A DNA stretch of 64,000 nucleotides from Ilumatobacter coccineus YM16-304 (GCF_000348785.1 NC_020520.1:3162001-3226000), one strand, 5' to 3'. Positions 34,953 to 42,671 are shown, counted from the stretch's first letter. Translations and numbers: made by a program. The notes: generated by a model not told the origin, from the sequence alone.

Positions 34953-36728
34953 GTGCTGAAGAAGATCCTGATCGCCAACCGAGGCGAAATCGCTGTCCGT
35001 GTCATCCGCGCTGCCCGAGAGATGGGCATCTCGACGGTGGCGGTCTACTCCGAACTCGATCGCGACGCGCTTCACGTGCGACTCGCCGACGAGGCGTTCG
35101 CCCTCGGCGGACAGACTGCAGCCGAGAGCTACATCGACAGCGACAAGCTGCTCGATGCGATCCGCACCAGCGGCGCCGACGGCGTGCACCCCGGCTACGG
35201 CTTCTTCAGTGAGAACGCCGACTTCGCCCGAGCCGTTGCCGAGATGGGCGTCGAGTTCATCGGCCCGCCGCCCGAAGCGATGGACGAGATGTCCGACAAG
35301 GTCTCGAGTCGCCAGGCCGCGATCCGCGGTGGCGCTCCGATCGTTCCGGGCACCACCGAGTTCGCTCAGGGGCCCGACGAGATCCGTGCGTTCGGCAACG
35401 AGCACGGTTGGCCGGCAGTCATCAAGGCGGCCTTCGGCGGCGGCGGTCGCGGCATGAAGGTCGTGCACGGTCCCGACGAGGTCGACGATGCGTGGGCGTC
35501 GGCACAGCGTGAGGCCAAGAGCTTCTTCGGTCGCGACGAGGTGTACGTCGAGCGCTACCTGACGTGGCCGCGCCACGTCGAGATCCAGTTGGTCGGCGAC
35601 AAGCAGGGCAACTGCGTCTGGATCTCCAGCCGTGACTGCTCGGCGCAGCGTCGCCACCAGAAGCTCATCGAAGAGGCGCCGGCCCCGATGCTCCCCGAGG
35701 GCGTCGAAGCCGCCATGGGTGAAGCTGCGGTCAAGGCCGCCAAGGCCGTCGGCTACTACGGCGCCGGCACCGTCGAGTTCATCTACCAGGACGGCGAGTT
35801 CTTCTTCCTCGAGATGAACACCCGCCTGCAGGTCGAGCACCCGGTGAGCGAGATGATCACCGACATCGACCTCGTCGAGTGGCAGATCCGTGTCGCGGCC
35901 GGCGAAGAGCTCCCGATGACGCAGGCCGAGGTCGACGCATGTCGTCGGGGCCACTCGATCGAGGTGCGCATCAACGCCGAAGATCCGACCGACGGCAAGT
36001 TCCTGCCCGCCCCCGGCCCGATCTCGAAGGTCGTCCCGCCGGACGGCTTCGGCGTTCGTTGGGACACCGGTTACCTGTCGGGCGACGAGATCAGCCAGTT
36101 CTACGACAACCTGGTCGGCAAGCTGGTCGTGTGGGGACGCACTCGGGAGGTGGCGATCGCCCGCACGATCCGTGCCCTCGAAGAGCTCGTCGTCGAAGGT
36201 GTGGCGACCACGATTCCGGCCGATCTCGAGATCTTGAAGCACCCCGACTTCGCGGCGATGACGTTCTCGACGAAGTGGGTCGAGGAGAAGCTCGACCTGA
36301 GTGGCATCTCGGTCGGCCCGCCGCCGGCACCGAGTTCGGACGACGACGATGCTCCCGAGCTGGTGCGTCGCAACACCACGGTCGAGGTCAACGGCAAGCG
36401 GTTCGACGTGTCGATGTGGGTTCCCGATCAGCCGGTGGTTGCCGCAGGTGCGGCACCGGCGAAGAAGCGTGAGAAGCGTGCTGCCTCGGGCGGCGGCGGC
36501 AGCGCTGGTTCGGGCAAGATCGAAGCGCCCATGCAGGGCACCATCGTCAAGCTGCTCGTCGAAGAGGGCGCAACGGTCGAGGCCGGTGCCGGCCTCGTCG
36601 TGCTCGAAGCGATGAAGATGGAGAACCAGATCAACGCCGACATCGCCGGCACGGTGAAGGAGATCAAGGTCGCCGCTGGCGACACGGTCGGCGGTGGCGA
36701 CATCCTCGCCGTCATCGAACCGGCCTGA
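34953..36728 (+). CDS. acyl-CoA carboxylase alpha subunit (biotin carboxylase + BCCP)
   Basis: A 591-residue biotin-dependent subunit of acetyl-/propionyl-CoA carboxylase that carboxylates its own biotin using ATP and bicarbonate. The biotin carboxylase domain starts KKILIANRGEIAVRVIRAARE. It has the Gly-rich ATP loop AAFGGGGRGMKVV (~161), the EMNTRLQVEHPVSE motif (~287) with catalytic Glu and Arg, and the C-terminal cap to ~450. A Gly/Ser-rich linker (~510) leads to a biotinyl domain with EAMKMEN (552-558, biotinylated Lys555). The carboxyltransferase beta subunit is not in the window. Divergence from birA ties the ligase to its substrate. Methylmalonyl-CoA mutase at 60839-62413 would fit a propionyl-CoA pathway (inference). 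Confidence 0.95.
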   Translation: MLKKILIANRGEIAVRVIRAAREMGISTVAVYSELDRDALHVRLADEAFALGGQTAAESYIDSDKLLDAIRTSGADGVHPGYGFFSENADFARAVAEMGVEFIGPPPEAMDEMSDKVSSRQAAIRGGAPIVPGTTEFAQGPDEIRAFGNEHGWPAVIKAAFGGGGRGMKVVHGPDEVDDAWASAQREAKSFFGRDEVYVERYLTWPRHVEIQLVGDKQGNCVWISSRDCSAQRRHQKLIEEAPAPMLPEGVEAAMGEAAVKAAKAVGYYGAGTVEFIYQDGEFFFLEMNTRLQVEHPVSEMITDIDLVEWQIRVAAGEELPMTQAEVDACRRGHSIEVRINAEDPTDGKFLPAPGPISKVVPPDGFGVRWDTGYLSGDEISQFYDNLVGKLVVWGRTREVAIARTIRALEELVVEGVATTIPADLEILKHPDFAAMTFSTKWVEEKLDLSGISVGPPPAPSSDDDDAPELVRRNTTVEVNGKRFDVSMWVPDQPVVAAGAAPAKKREKRAASGGGGSAGSGKIEAPMQGTIVKLLVEEGATVEAGAGLVVLEAMKMENQINADIAGTVKEIKVAAGDTVGGGDILAVIEPA

Positions 36729-36738
36729 TCCGTCGCTT

Positions 36739-36764
36739 CGCTGGCTGGGTCAGACCTGCCAGCG
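36739..36764. terminator. bidirectional hairpin between the carboxylase gene and a small ORF
   Basis: CGCTGGC (36739-36745) pairs with GCCAGCG (36758-36764), with an inner GGTC-A-GACC stem. The hairpin lies between two converging genes and covers the stop codon of the minus-strand 49-residue ORF. Confidence 0.55.
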
Positions 36765-36899
36765 GCGTTCGATGATGCCGAGGTCGAGGCGCGGGTCGCC
36801 GGTGCGCCGCTGACCTGCGGTGTCGGCTGGCGCGTCGAAGGTGCTGGTGCGGCGCTTCCGAGCGGGAAGCAGGCGGCTGAGGGTGTTCATCGCGATCAT
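36750..36899 (-). CDS. putative 49-residue basic protein
   Basis: A short reading frame from ATG 36899 encodes a very basic peptide: N-terminus MIAMNTLSRLLPARKRRTS, middle DAPADTAGQRRTG, end DLGIIERRWQV. I know no homologue. Support comes from a TAGCGT hexamer exactly 7 bases before the ATG, the same signature as the established genes here. Further support is the divergent arrangement with the Lrp gene and the hairpin at its stop. The length is close to chance, so expression evidence would matter. A longer frame to 36935 exists, but its start has no such signal. Confidence 0.45.
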   Translation of the reverse strand: MIAMNTLSRLLPARKRRTSTFDAPADTAGQRRTGDPRLDLGIIERRWQV

Positions 36900-36912
36900 G
36901 CACCCAACGCTA
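36900..36912 (-). promoter_or_regulatory. leaderless -10 element of the 49-residue ORF
   Basis: TAGCGT (36912-36907 on the minus strand) followed by 7 bases and ATG 36899. Confidence 0.4.
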
Positions 36913-37008
36913 CGAACGGTCGACAGGCCAAGCACTTACGTCGCAACGTTCTTCGGGGATGTTGTGATCGATTCACCATCGAAACCAAAGCACGAGCGAC
37001 GATCTGGT

Positions 37009-37021
37009 TACGATTCCACAG
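37009..37021 (+). promoter_or_regulatory. leaderless -10 element of the Lrp/AsnC gene
   Basis: TACGAT (37009-37014) followed by 7 bases and ATG 37022. About 35 bp upstream, GTGATCGATTCAC (36964-36976) is a weak dyad that could be an autoregulatory site. Confidence 0.45.
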
Positions 37022-37486
37022 ATGTACGTGTTGGATGACATCAATCGCGATCTCCTCGACCTCTTGCAGACCGACGGGCGGATGTCGTTCAAGGAACTCG
37101 GTGACCGCATCGGCCTGACGGCGCCGGCGGTCGCGGAACGAGTCCGCAAGCTCGAAGACGCCGGGGTCATCAAGGGGTATCGAGCGGTCGTCGACTACGA
37201 GGCGCTCGGTTTCCCGATCCTCAGCATCGTGCGCGTGAAGGCACCGATCGCCGGTCGCGCTGTCGACGAGAAGATCGCCGCGCTGCCGAACGTGATCGAA
37301 GCGAACCGTGTGACCGGCTCCGACTCGCACGTGATCCGAGCTCGCCTGCGAACGACGCGCGACATCGAGGATCTGCTCGCCGATGTGTGGGAGGACGGCG
37401 AGACCATCACGAACCTGGTCACGAGTTCCCCGGTCCCACGGCGGCCGATGAACCTCAAGGCGACGAACGCCGGCCGGGCGTCGTGA
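37022..37486 (+). CDS. Lrp/AsnC family transcriptional regulator
   Basis: A 154-residue DNA-binding protein. The N-terminal winged helix-turn-helix spans LDDINRDLLDLLQTDGRMSF to VAERVRKLEDAGVIKGYRAVV (~4-58), the classic Lrp/AsnC region. The C-terminal RAM ligand domain runs from ~65 to 140 and includes LPNVIEANRVTGSDSHVIRAR. Members bind amino acids and regulate amino-acid metabolism as octamers. The effector here is unknown, though lysine, serine and glycine genes (dapD, thrH-like, ACT protein) occur elsewhere in the window. It is divergent from the 49-residue ORF, which it might control. It converges on the HTH gene with 12 bp between stops. Confidence 0.92.
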   Translation: MYVLDDINRDLLDLLQTDGRMSFKELGDRIGLTAPAVAERVRKLEDAGVIKGYRAVVDYEALGFPILSIVRVKAPIAGRAVDEKIAALPNVIEANRVTGSDSHVIRARLRTTRDIEDLLADVWEDGETITNLVTSSPVPRRPMNLKATNAGRAS

Positions 37487-37498
37487 GCCGGCGACTGC

Positions 37499-37864
37499 TC
37501 ACCATGCGGTGAGCGAACCCGTCGTTGCCGCATCGTCGGCATCTCGCTCGCGTCGGAACTGCGCGACGACCGCTCGACGTTCCGCCTCGACCTCGGACTG
37601 CTCGGTCGCCGGCAAGCTCGGCGGCAAGAGTGCGCCCACGGGCGCCACGCCGCCGAACCGCTTGCGCACCGCTTGGCGGCTCCGGCCCAACAGTCGGCCG
37701 ATCCGAGCCCAGTCTCGGCCGCTGCGGCGTGCGCGCAGCACCGCCGAGCGTTCGAGCCACGGCAGATAGTCGTCCTGCAGTATCCGCAGGCACGCCAACG
37801 ACATCGCGATGTCGTCGCCCAGCACGCCGTCGATCAGCCACCGCACCTCACGTTCCACGCTCAT
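37499..37864 (-). CDS. small HTH-containing protein
   Basis: 121 residues from ATG 37864; the frame continues upstream to 37945 into a region with poor coding signal. An N-terminal helical part (EVRWLIDGVLGDDIAMSLACLRILQDDYLPWLER) precedes a probable helix-turn-helix, SGRDWARIGRLLGRSRQAVRKRF (~52-75; WARIG...GRSRQAVRKRF is the recognition-helix pattern). The tail is Arg/Glu/Ala-rich. It is a plausible DNA-binding protein of an actinobacterial family without assigned function. CATGGT 6 bases before ATG 37864 is a weak leaderless element. Upstream of it begins the long repeat-rich non-coding tract. Confidence 0.7.
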   Translation of the reverse strand: MSVEREVRWLIDGVLGDDIAMSLACLRILQDDYLPWLERSAVLRARRSGRDWARIGRLLGRSRQAVRKRFGGVAPVGALLPPSLPATEQSEVEAERRAVVAQFRRERDADDAATTGSLTAW

Positions 37865-38076
37865 ACGCCCACCATGCCAGCACCCTGCTTCAGAGTTCCG
37901 GTCCCCCTCGCCCCCCCCACTCCCCCACGACCGGGTCGCGTGCACGGCCTCAGGTCTGCCCAGGTCCTTTGACCGGCCGAATCATTCGTCTCCCCGAATC
38001 GCTCGTCTCCCCGAGTGCCACGTGTCCCGGACCGGTCGGCGATCAACGCTCCCCGCCGCAACCGGTCGTTCACCAA

Positions 38077-38394
38077 CGTCGACTCACGGGCCACACCCGC
38101 GCCGACCGTCACGATGACGCGAGCAACGGGGTTCACACCGCGCTCTCGAGTGCGATGCCTGCCACACCGTCTCGGACCCGAACGTCCGGCAGTCGACGAG
38201 CCCGAGCCTCCCAGGCGTCCAGGTGTGTGTCCAGGCGTCGACTCACGGGCCACACCCGCGCCGACCGTCACGATGACGCGAGCAACGCGGCTCGCACTGC
38301 GCTCTCGAGCGCGATGCCTGCCACACCGTCTCGGACCCGAACGGTTCGGGAGTCGATGAGCCCGAGCCGCCCGGGCGCTCAGTTGTGCAGGCGT
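38077..38394. repeat. 159-bp tandem duplication, two copies
   Basis: Copy 1 begins at 38077 and copy 2 at 38236, both with CGTCGACTCACGGGCCACAC. They stay nearly identical for the first ~55 bp, then diverge slightly and share the ACACCGTCTCGGACCCGAAC block and a GAGCCCGAGCC end. The period of 159 is divisible by three, but the translated frames carry no recognised domain. Confidence 0.8.
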
Positions 38395-38440
38395 TCAGGC
38401 GTCCAGTTGCATGCTGTCGGATGCATGGTGTCGAATTGCG

Positions 38441-38485
38441 GTGTCGGATGTCCAGGTGTCCGACGTGCAGGTGTCGGACGTCCGG
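38441..38485. repeat. 15-bp tandem repeats, three units
   Basis: Units start at 38441, 38456 and 38471 and fit GTGTCSGAYGTSCRG. A shorter related unit precedes them at about 38429. Confidence 0.65.
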
Positions 38486-38565
38486 GTGTTTGGTTCCGAC
38501 CATGGAACAGCGGCCGCGGTGCCGGCATACGTCGAAGTGCGCTGGGGACGGCCCCTCGCCAGCGT

Positions 38566-38602
38566 GACAACCTGGGTTGCGCCCCTGACAACCCAGGTTG
38601 TC
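38566..38602. repeat. GACAACC palindrome pair forming a 14-bp stem
   Basis: GACAACCTGGGTTG (38566-38579) and its exact complement CAACCCAGGTTGTC (38589-38602) are separated by nine bases. The second half, 38587-38602, is itself the palindrome GACAACC-CA-GGTTGTC. The motif recurs twice at 39118-39154. Confidence 0.75.
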
Positions 38603-38680
38603 GCTCCACCGAGTGCGCGCCCCACGCACCCCACGGCCACGCGAGCTGTCATCACTGCCGAAAGGGCGCCGGGATCGGCC

Positions 38681-38716
38681 CGGTCATCACGGTCATCACG
38701 GTCATCTCGGTCATCT
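38681..38716. repeat. 9-bp tandem repeats, four units
   Basis: CGGTCATCA occurs twice and CGGTCATCT twice without a gap, a simple-sequence array prone to slippage. Confidence 0.75.
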
Positions 38717-39117
38717 CGGCTCGCCTCAGCACAGGCCGGGCCGGACCAGCTCAAACCGGGTCGGCTCAGCACAGACCGGGTCCGATCGGGCGGGTTCACG
38801 TCCGACCGGTTTCGGCCTAGCTCCGGTCGACTCAGCTCAGCTCTGGTCGGCACGACTCAGCTCCCACGGAGGGGCCCGGACCGGGACGACATGCGTCGGC
38901 TCAGCCAGCGCGACGCCGGACAGCCCGGGTGAGAGTGAAGCCGGACGGCCCTGGCGGCTCCGGGCCGCACGGCTCGGCGCGGGTCGGCTCAGAGGGTCGA
39001 TTCGACTCCGGTCCAGCCGGCACCGCTCAGGGCGGAGTGGCCGGGGCGGAGCGGGCTCGGCTCGGCGCGGGCGGTGGTCGGCAGCTTGGTGAGCTGCGGA
39101 TGCGATTGCCGGTCGTT

Positions 39118-39154
39118 GACAACCTGGGTTGTCGGGTTGACAACCTGGGTTGTC
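39118..39154. repeat. two direct copies of the palindrome GACAACC-TG-GGTTGTC
   Basis: Identical 16-bp palindromes at 39118-39133 and 39139-39154, 21 bp apart (two helical turns). Such spacing is typical of paired operator sites. Confidence 0.75.
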
Positions 39155-39226
39155 ACGTCCGTGAACGCGAGCCCCAGACACTTGCCGTGCGACCGTCTGC
39201 AGCGCTCCGCACCACTTTTGCCGCGG

Positions 39227-39372
39227 CGCTCGACATCACGGCGCTCGACATCATGGCCGCTCGACGCCACAGCTGCTCGGCACCACTGCCGCTCGATGCC
39301 ACAGCCGCTCGGCATCATGGCCGCTCGACATCACGGCGCTCGACGCCACAGCCGCTCGACGCAACTGCCGCC
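39227..39372. repeat. 15-16-bp minisatellite, about nine degenerate units
   Basis: Units begin with CGCTCG and read CGCTCGACATCACGG or CGCTCGACGCCACAGC with variants. The units differ by a few bases and one base in length, so no reading frame is kept through the array. Confidence 0.65.
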
Positions 39373-39620
39373 TGCGATCGCGGCGACGAATGACGTGCCG
39401 AAGCGATGGTGGTCGGTGGTCGGCGGTCAACCGCCTCACCAGGTTTTCGCCAGGTCCTCGCGAGACCAGGGCCGTCCGCTCCAGCTCGATGCGAGGTCGA
39501 TGCCAGGACGAGGCAAGTGGGCCAGTGTTGGGCTGGTCTCACCGGCAGGTCGGTGGACCCGGTGGACCGGTGAACCCGATGGACCGGTGGACCGGTGACC
39601 CGACGGTGGCTAGTCGGTGG

Positions 39621-41009
39621 CTATTCGGCGGCTTCGGCGAGGGCTTCGCTGAGCGCCGGGTGAACGAGGATCGACTCGACGATGTCGGTCACGGTGAGCC
39701 CAGCGGTGACAGCGACGGCGATGACCGAGATCAACTCGGCTGCATGCCGCCCCACGATCGACCCCCCGAGGATCACGCCGGTCGCCGGATCGGAGATGAT
39801 CTTGACGAACCCGCGGGTGTCGTTGTTGATCATCGCTTTGGCCGTGGCCGAGAACGGCACCTTCGTGACCCGGATCTTCCGACCCGACGCAAACGCCTCC
39901 GCCTCGGCGAGGCCGACGTCGGCGATCTCGGGTTCGGTGAAGATCGCCGATGCCGCCTTGTCGTAGTCGAGGTGACGGTGGCTGCGCGTGTGCAGGCCCA
40001 TGACGTGTTCGGCCACCTTGCGCCCCTGGATCGAGGCGACCGACGACAGCGGCAACTTGCCCGAGATGTCACCAGCCGCGTAGATGTGCGGGACGTTGGT
40101 GACGCAGTGATGGTTGATGTCGACGTAGCCCCAGCGGTTCACCTCGACACCTGCTCGGTCGAGACCGATGTCGGCGGTGTTGGGAACCGAACCGATGGCC
40201 AGCACCGCATGCGACGACGTGACCGAACGACCGTCGTCGCAGCGGACGATGACCTGGCTGCCGTCGGGGTCGGGGTTGCCGTCGGCATCGATGCGCTCGA
40301 TCGCCTCGGCACGAGCCCCCATCAGGAGCTTGACACCGCGGTCCATGAACTCCTGCTCGAGCACCGCCGCGACCTCTGGGTCCTTGCCCGGAAGCACCTG
40401 CTGTCGGCTGACGACCAGGGTGACCTTGGCGCCGAACGACGAGAACATGTGGACGAACTCCACACCGGTCACACCCGACCCGACCACGGTGACGCTGTCG
40501 GGGAAGACCGTCGGCGGGTAGCAGTCGCGGGTGGTCAGGATGCGTTCGCCGTCGGGATGGCACCAGTCGGGGATGCGCGGTTGCGATCCGGTCGACACGA
40601 GCGCCGAGTCGAACTCGATCGTCTCGGTGCCCTCTGCGGTGGTGACCTCGACCGAGTTGGCGCTGGTGAACGCTCCGGTCCCACGGATGAGACGGACGTT
40701 CTGGCTCTCCAACAACTGCGTCGTGTTGTCACGCATGTTGGCCTTGATCTGGTCGATCCGGCCGGTGAGCCCGCCGGTGTCGATCACGGGATCTTCCTGC
40801 TCCAGGCCCATTCCCTGCGAGCGCCGCATGAAGCTCATCGCTCCGCCGGTGGCGATCATCGACTTCGACGGGATGCAGTCCCACAGGTGCGCAGCACCAC
40901 CGATCACGTCACGCTCGATCACGGTCACCTCGGCACCGAGTCGGGCTGCGTACGTCGCCGCGACATTGCCTGCCGGGCCTCCACCGATGATCACAAAGCG
41001 TTCTGGCAC
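39621..41009 (-). CDS. lpdA: LpdA-type NAD(P)H quinone reductase
   Basis: A 462-residue FAD flavoprotein of the pyridine nucleotide-disulfide oxidoreductase family. It has the FAD motif VIIGGGPAGNVAA near the N-terminus, an NAD(P) site at VVGSGVTGVEFVHMFSSFG (~175) and a dimerisation domain from ~340. The active-site loop reads GGAAHLWDCIPSK: the first Cys of the usual CxxxxC pair is missing. Mycobacterial LpdA (Rv3303c) also lacks a functional Cys pair and reduces quinones rather than dihydrolipoamide. ATG 41018 gives three more residues, but GTG 41009 sits 7 bases after a TAGCAT hexamer and is preferred. The E2 enzyme partners of a true Lpd are absent. Confidence 0.88.
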   Translation of the reverse strand: MPERFVIIGGGPAGNVAATYAARLGAEVTVIERDVIGGAAHLWDCIPSKSMIATGGAMSFMRRSQGMGLEQEDPVIDTGGLTGRIDQIKANMRDNTTQLLESQNVRLIRGTGAFTSANSVEVTTAEGTETIEFDSALVSTGSQPRIPDWCHPDGERILTTRDCYPPTVFPDSVTVVGSGVTGVEFVHMFSSFGAKVTLVVSRQQVLPGKDPEVAAVLEQEFMDRGVKLLMGARAEAIERIDADGNPDPDGSQVIVRCDDGRSVTSSHAVLAIGSVPNTADIGLDRAGVEVNRWGYVDINHHCVTNVPHIYAAGDISGKLPLSSVASIQGRKVAEHVMGLHTRSHRHLDYDKAASAIFTEPEIADVGLAEAEAFASGRKIRVTKVPFSATAKAMINNDTRGFVKIISDPATGVILGGSIVGRHAAELISVIAVAVTAGLTVTDIVESILVHPALSEALAEAAE

Positions 41010-41022
41010 GCCGACCATGCTA
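41010..41022 (-). promoter_or_regulatory. leaderless -10 element of lpdA
   Basis: TAGCAT (41022-41017 on the minus strand) followed by 7 bases and GTG 41009. The hexamer itself contains most of the alternative ATG at 41018. Confidence 0.4.
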
Positions 41023-41054
41023 CGGGTCTCCCGCGGAACGGCGGGAGAATGCCG

Positions 41055-42614
41055 TCACTCGTGGTGCTCGGCGACGAGACCGGCGTCGGCGAAGAGCGTC
41101 GCTCGTTCCGTGGCCTCGACGGGAAGCGGCGCATCGGGATCGGTGAAGGCGTTGTCGGCCACGATGTTCTCGCAGAACCGCGACGGGTACGGCAGCTGAT
41201 CGCGCCGCTCACCGACGAACTCGAAGTGCATGCCGTCGGGGGTCAGGAAGTTGCCACCCCAGGCGAATCCGTGCTTGCGGAAGATCCGCACGGTTCGACA
41301 GTCGAGGTCGGGCGGCGCGCATCCCTGGCACGATCCGATGGTGTTGGTGTCGATGGCCATCGCCCACGTGTGGCGTGACAGGAAGCCGATCGAACTGTTC
41401 ACCGCGAGTCGGTTGAAGCGCGGGTTGTAGCACCCACCCGCCCGGTTGGCGTCGTACACGTTGATCGTGTAGCTCAGGCCGTTGGCGGCCACTTCGGCGA
41501 GGGCGGCACGCAGCGCCGGTTCGATCAGATTGTGACATCGAGCGATGATCTGCACGTTCGAGTCGAGCAAGCGACGGCCGGACGGCAGGTTCTCGCTCGT
41601 CCACGCGCTGTCGATCGACACCGACCCGTCGGCGTTCACACGGTAGGCGAACTCGCCGAGCAACGACTTCGCCGCGGCCATGCCCAGCGTCGAGTCGGGG
41701 TCTGCAGGGTCCCAACCCCGGCGGATGCGGATGCTGTTCGACACCAGGGCGTTGTCGGCGAGCGAACGATCGATGGTGGCCCGGTCGGGGAAGTTCCACA
41801 TGATCACGCTGCTCTTGCGGTCGAGGCCGACCCGGTCGGCGGCCTCCGGTGACAGGAGCAGTTCGGTCCCGCCGGTGATCGCGTCGGACACGACGGCGGC
41901 GATGGTGAACACCACGGGTGCGCCCGAGGCCGACACGAGCGTGACCTCGTCGCCGGCGACCGCCCCGCGCAACGAGGCCGTGAGCGAACTCATGACGATG
42001 TCGGTGGCGGTGAGGACCTCGGCAACGGTCTCGCTCATCAGCGCCTCGACGGCCGTGGGGTCGAGCACCGTCGTTCCCATCGGGTAGGCATAGCCGGCAG
42101 GCGCCGCCTGCACAGTGGTGCCCCGGCGACTCACCAGTGTCATGCCCATCGACGCGGCGTGGCTCACGGCATAGTCGGCGTCGGCCTGCACGGCCGCGGC
42201 GATCGCTCGCGACTCGGTCGAGAACGTGAGGGCTCCGCTGTTGTAGACGCTCACGACGTCGGTCTGCTCGGGCACGACGCGCACGGCTTGCGCCTCGACG
42301 ACGGCCAGCGCAGGGAACGGCACCTGCGTCGTCGTCGTGGTGGTGGTGGTCGACGTCGTGGAACTCGTGTCGGGCGTCGTGCTGTCAGGCGTCGTGCTGT
42401 CAGGCGTCGTGCTGTCTGGCACCGTGCTGTCGGGTGTCGTGCTCGACGAACTCGGTGCCGATGCTCGCAGGGTGTCGGGGTCGCTGTCGGGCCGGCCGAG
42501 CGTCAGGAGCGGCACCAGCACGATCACGCTGAGCGCTGCCCACATCACCCGCCGCGCGACGTTCGCGTCCGCGGGCACGGCGGAGTCAGTGGCAGACGGA
42601 TCGTGGGAGGACAC
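41055..42614 (-). CDS. membrane-anchored M15 family metallopeptidase-like protein
   Basis: 519 residues. One membrane segment (~24-40) is followed by a Ser/Thr/Pro/Asp linker built of TPDST repeats (~53-95), typical of a wall-spanning stalk, then ~220 residues with no recognised domain. The C-terminal ~130 residues are an M15-like (VanY/D-Ala-D-Ala carboxypeptidase) domain. It shows SRHTWAMAIDTN with the first two zinc ligands and TPDGMHFEFVG with the third His. The conserved fold suggests peptidoglycan cleavage outside the membrane. The start is GTG 42614 with TAATAT, the best -10 of the window, 6 bases upstream. It is divergent from lysS. Confidence 0.82.
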   Translation of the reverse strand: MSSHDPSATDSAVPADANVARRVMWAALSVIVLVPLLTLGRPDSDPDTLRASAPSSSSTTPDSTVPDSTTPDSTTPDSTTPDTSSTTSTTTTTTTTQVPFPALAVVEAQAVRVVPEQTDVVSVYNSGALTFSTESRAIAAAVQADADYAVSHAASMGMTLVSRRGTTVQAAPAGYAYPMGTTVLDPTAVEALMSETVAEVLTATDIVMSSLTASLRGAVAGDEVTLVSASGAPVVFTIAAVVSDAITGGTELLLSPEAADRVGLDRKSSVIMWNFPDRATIDRSLADNALVSNSIRIRRGWDPADPDSTLGMAAAKSLLGEFAYRVNADGSVSIDSAWTSENLPSGRRLLDSNVQIIARCHNLIEPALRAALAEVAANGLSYTINVYDANRAGGCYNPRFNRLAVNSSIGFLSRHTWAMAIDTNTIGSCQGCAPPDLDCRTVRIFRKHGFAWGGNFLTPDGMHFEFVGERRDQLPYPSRFCENIVADNAFTDPDAPLPVEATERATLFADAGLVAEHHE

Positions 42615-42626
42615 GCGGGCATATTA
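42615..42626 (-). promoter_or_regulatory. leaderless -10 element of the M15 peptidase gene
   Basis: TAATAT (42626-42621 on the minus strand) followed by 6 bases and GTG 42614. An inverted repeat ATCGAG...CTCGAT (42629-42649) lies immediately upstream over the -35 region. Confidence 0.5.
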
Positions 42627-42655
42627 CGATCGAGTGACACACTCTCGATGGCATG

Positions 42656-42671
42656 TCGAGAAATTTCTCGA
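42656..42671. promoter_or_regulatory. 16-bp perfect palindrome, putative operator
   Basis: TCGAGAAATTTCTCGA is a perfect AT-centred palindrome in the 187-bp gap between the M15 and lysS genes, about 30 bp upstream of the M15 -10. It has the form of a dimeric repressor site. No matching regulator is identified. Confidence 0.5.

Larger units (their letters stand above)
37865..39620. other. 1.76-kb repeat-rich region without a credible gene
   Basis: The only gap over 300 bp in the window. Open frames exist on both strands, but their products are low-complexity (runs of Ser-Arg, Arg-Arg or repeated short peptides) and no domain is recognisable. The DNA consists of successive direct and inverted repeats: a 159-bp tandem duplication (38077-38394), 15-bp units (38441-38485), 9-bp units (38681-38716) and palindromes (38566-38602, 39118-39154). 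A 15-16-bp minisatellite (39227-39372) and GGTGGACCSG-type repeats (39551-39600) follow. It separates the HTH gene from the quinone reductase gene. Confidence 0.8.

Noticed and set aside
37525-38820. A 431-codon plus-strand frame covering the HTH gene and the start of the repeat tract
   Set aside because: It runs through tandem repeats, gives Arg/Ser/Pro-rich sequence without domains and overlaps a better minus-strand gene.
38411-38932. A 173-codon frame with SDVQVSDVQVSDVRV and SSRSSRSSR runs, considered as a repeat protein
   Set aside because: The runs are direct translations of the 15-bp and 9-bp DNA repeats. There is no signal peptide or folded part, and no start signal was found.
39118-39154. 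Two direct 16-bp repeats considered as a CRISPR remnant
   Set aside because: Only two copies with a 5-bp gap, no room for spacers, and no cas genes in the window.
39227-39372. The minisatellite considered as a CRISPR array or coding repeat
   Set aside because: Units are contiguous and degenerate, of 15-16 bp with no spacers, and the changing unit length breaks any frame.
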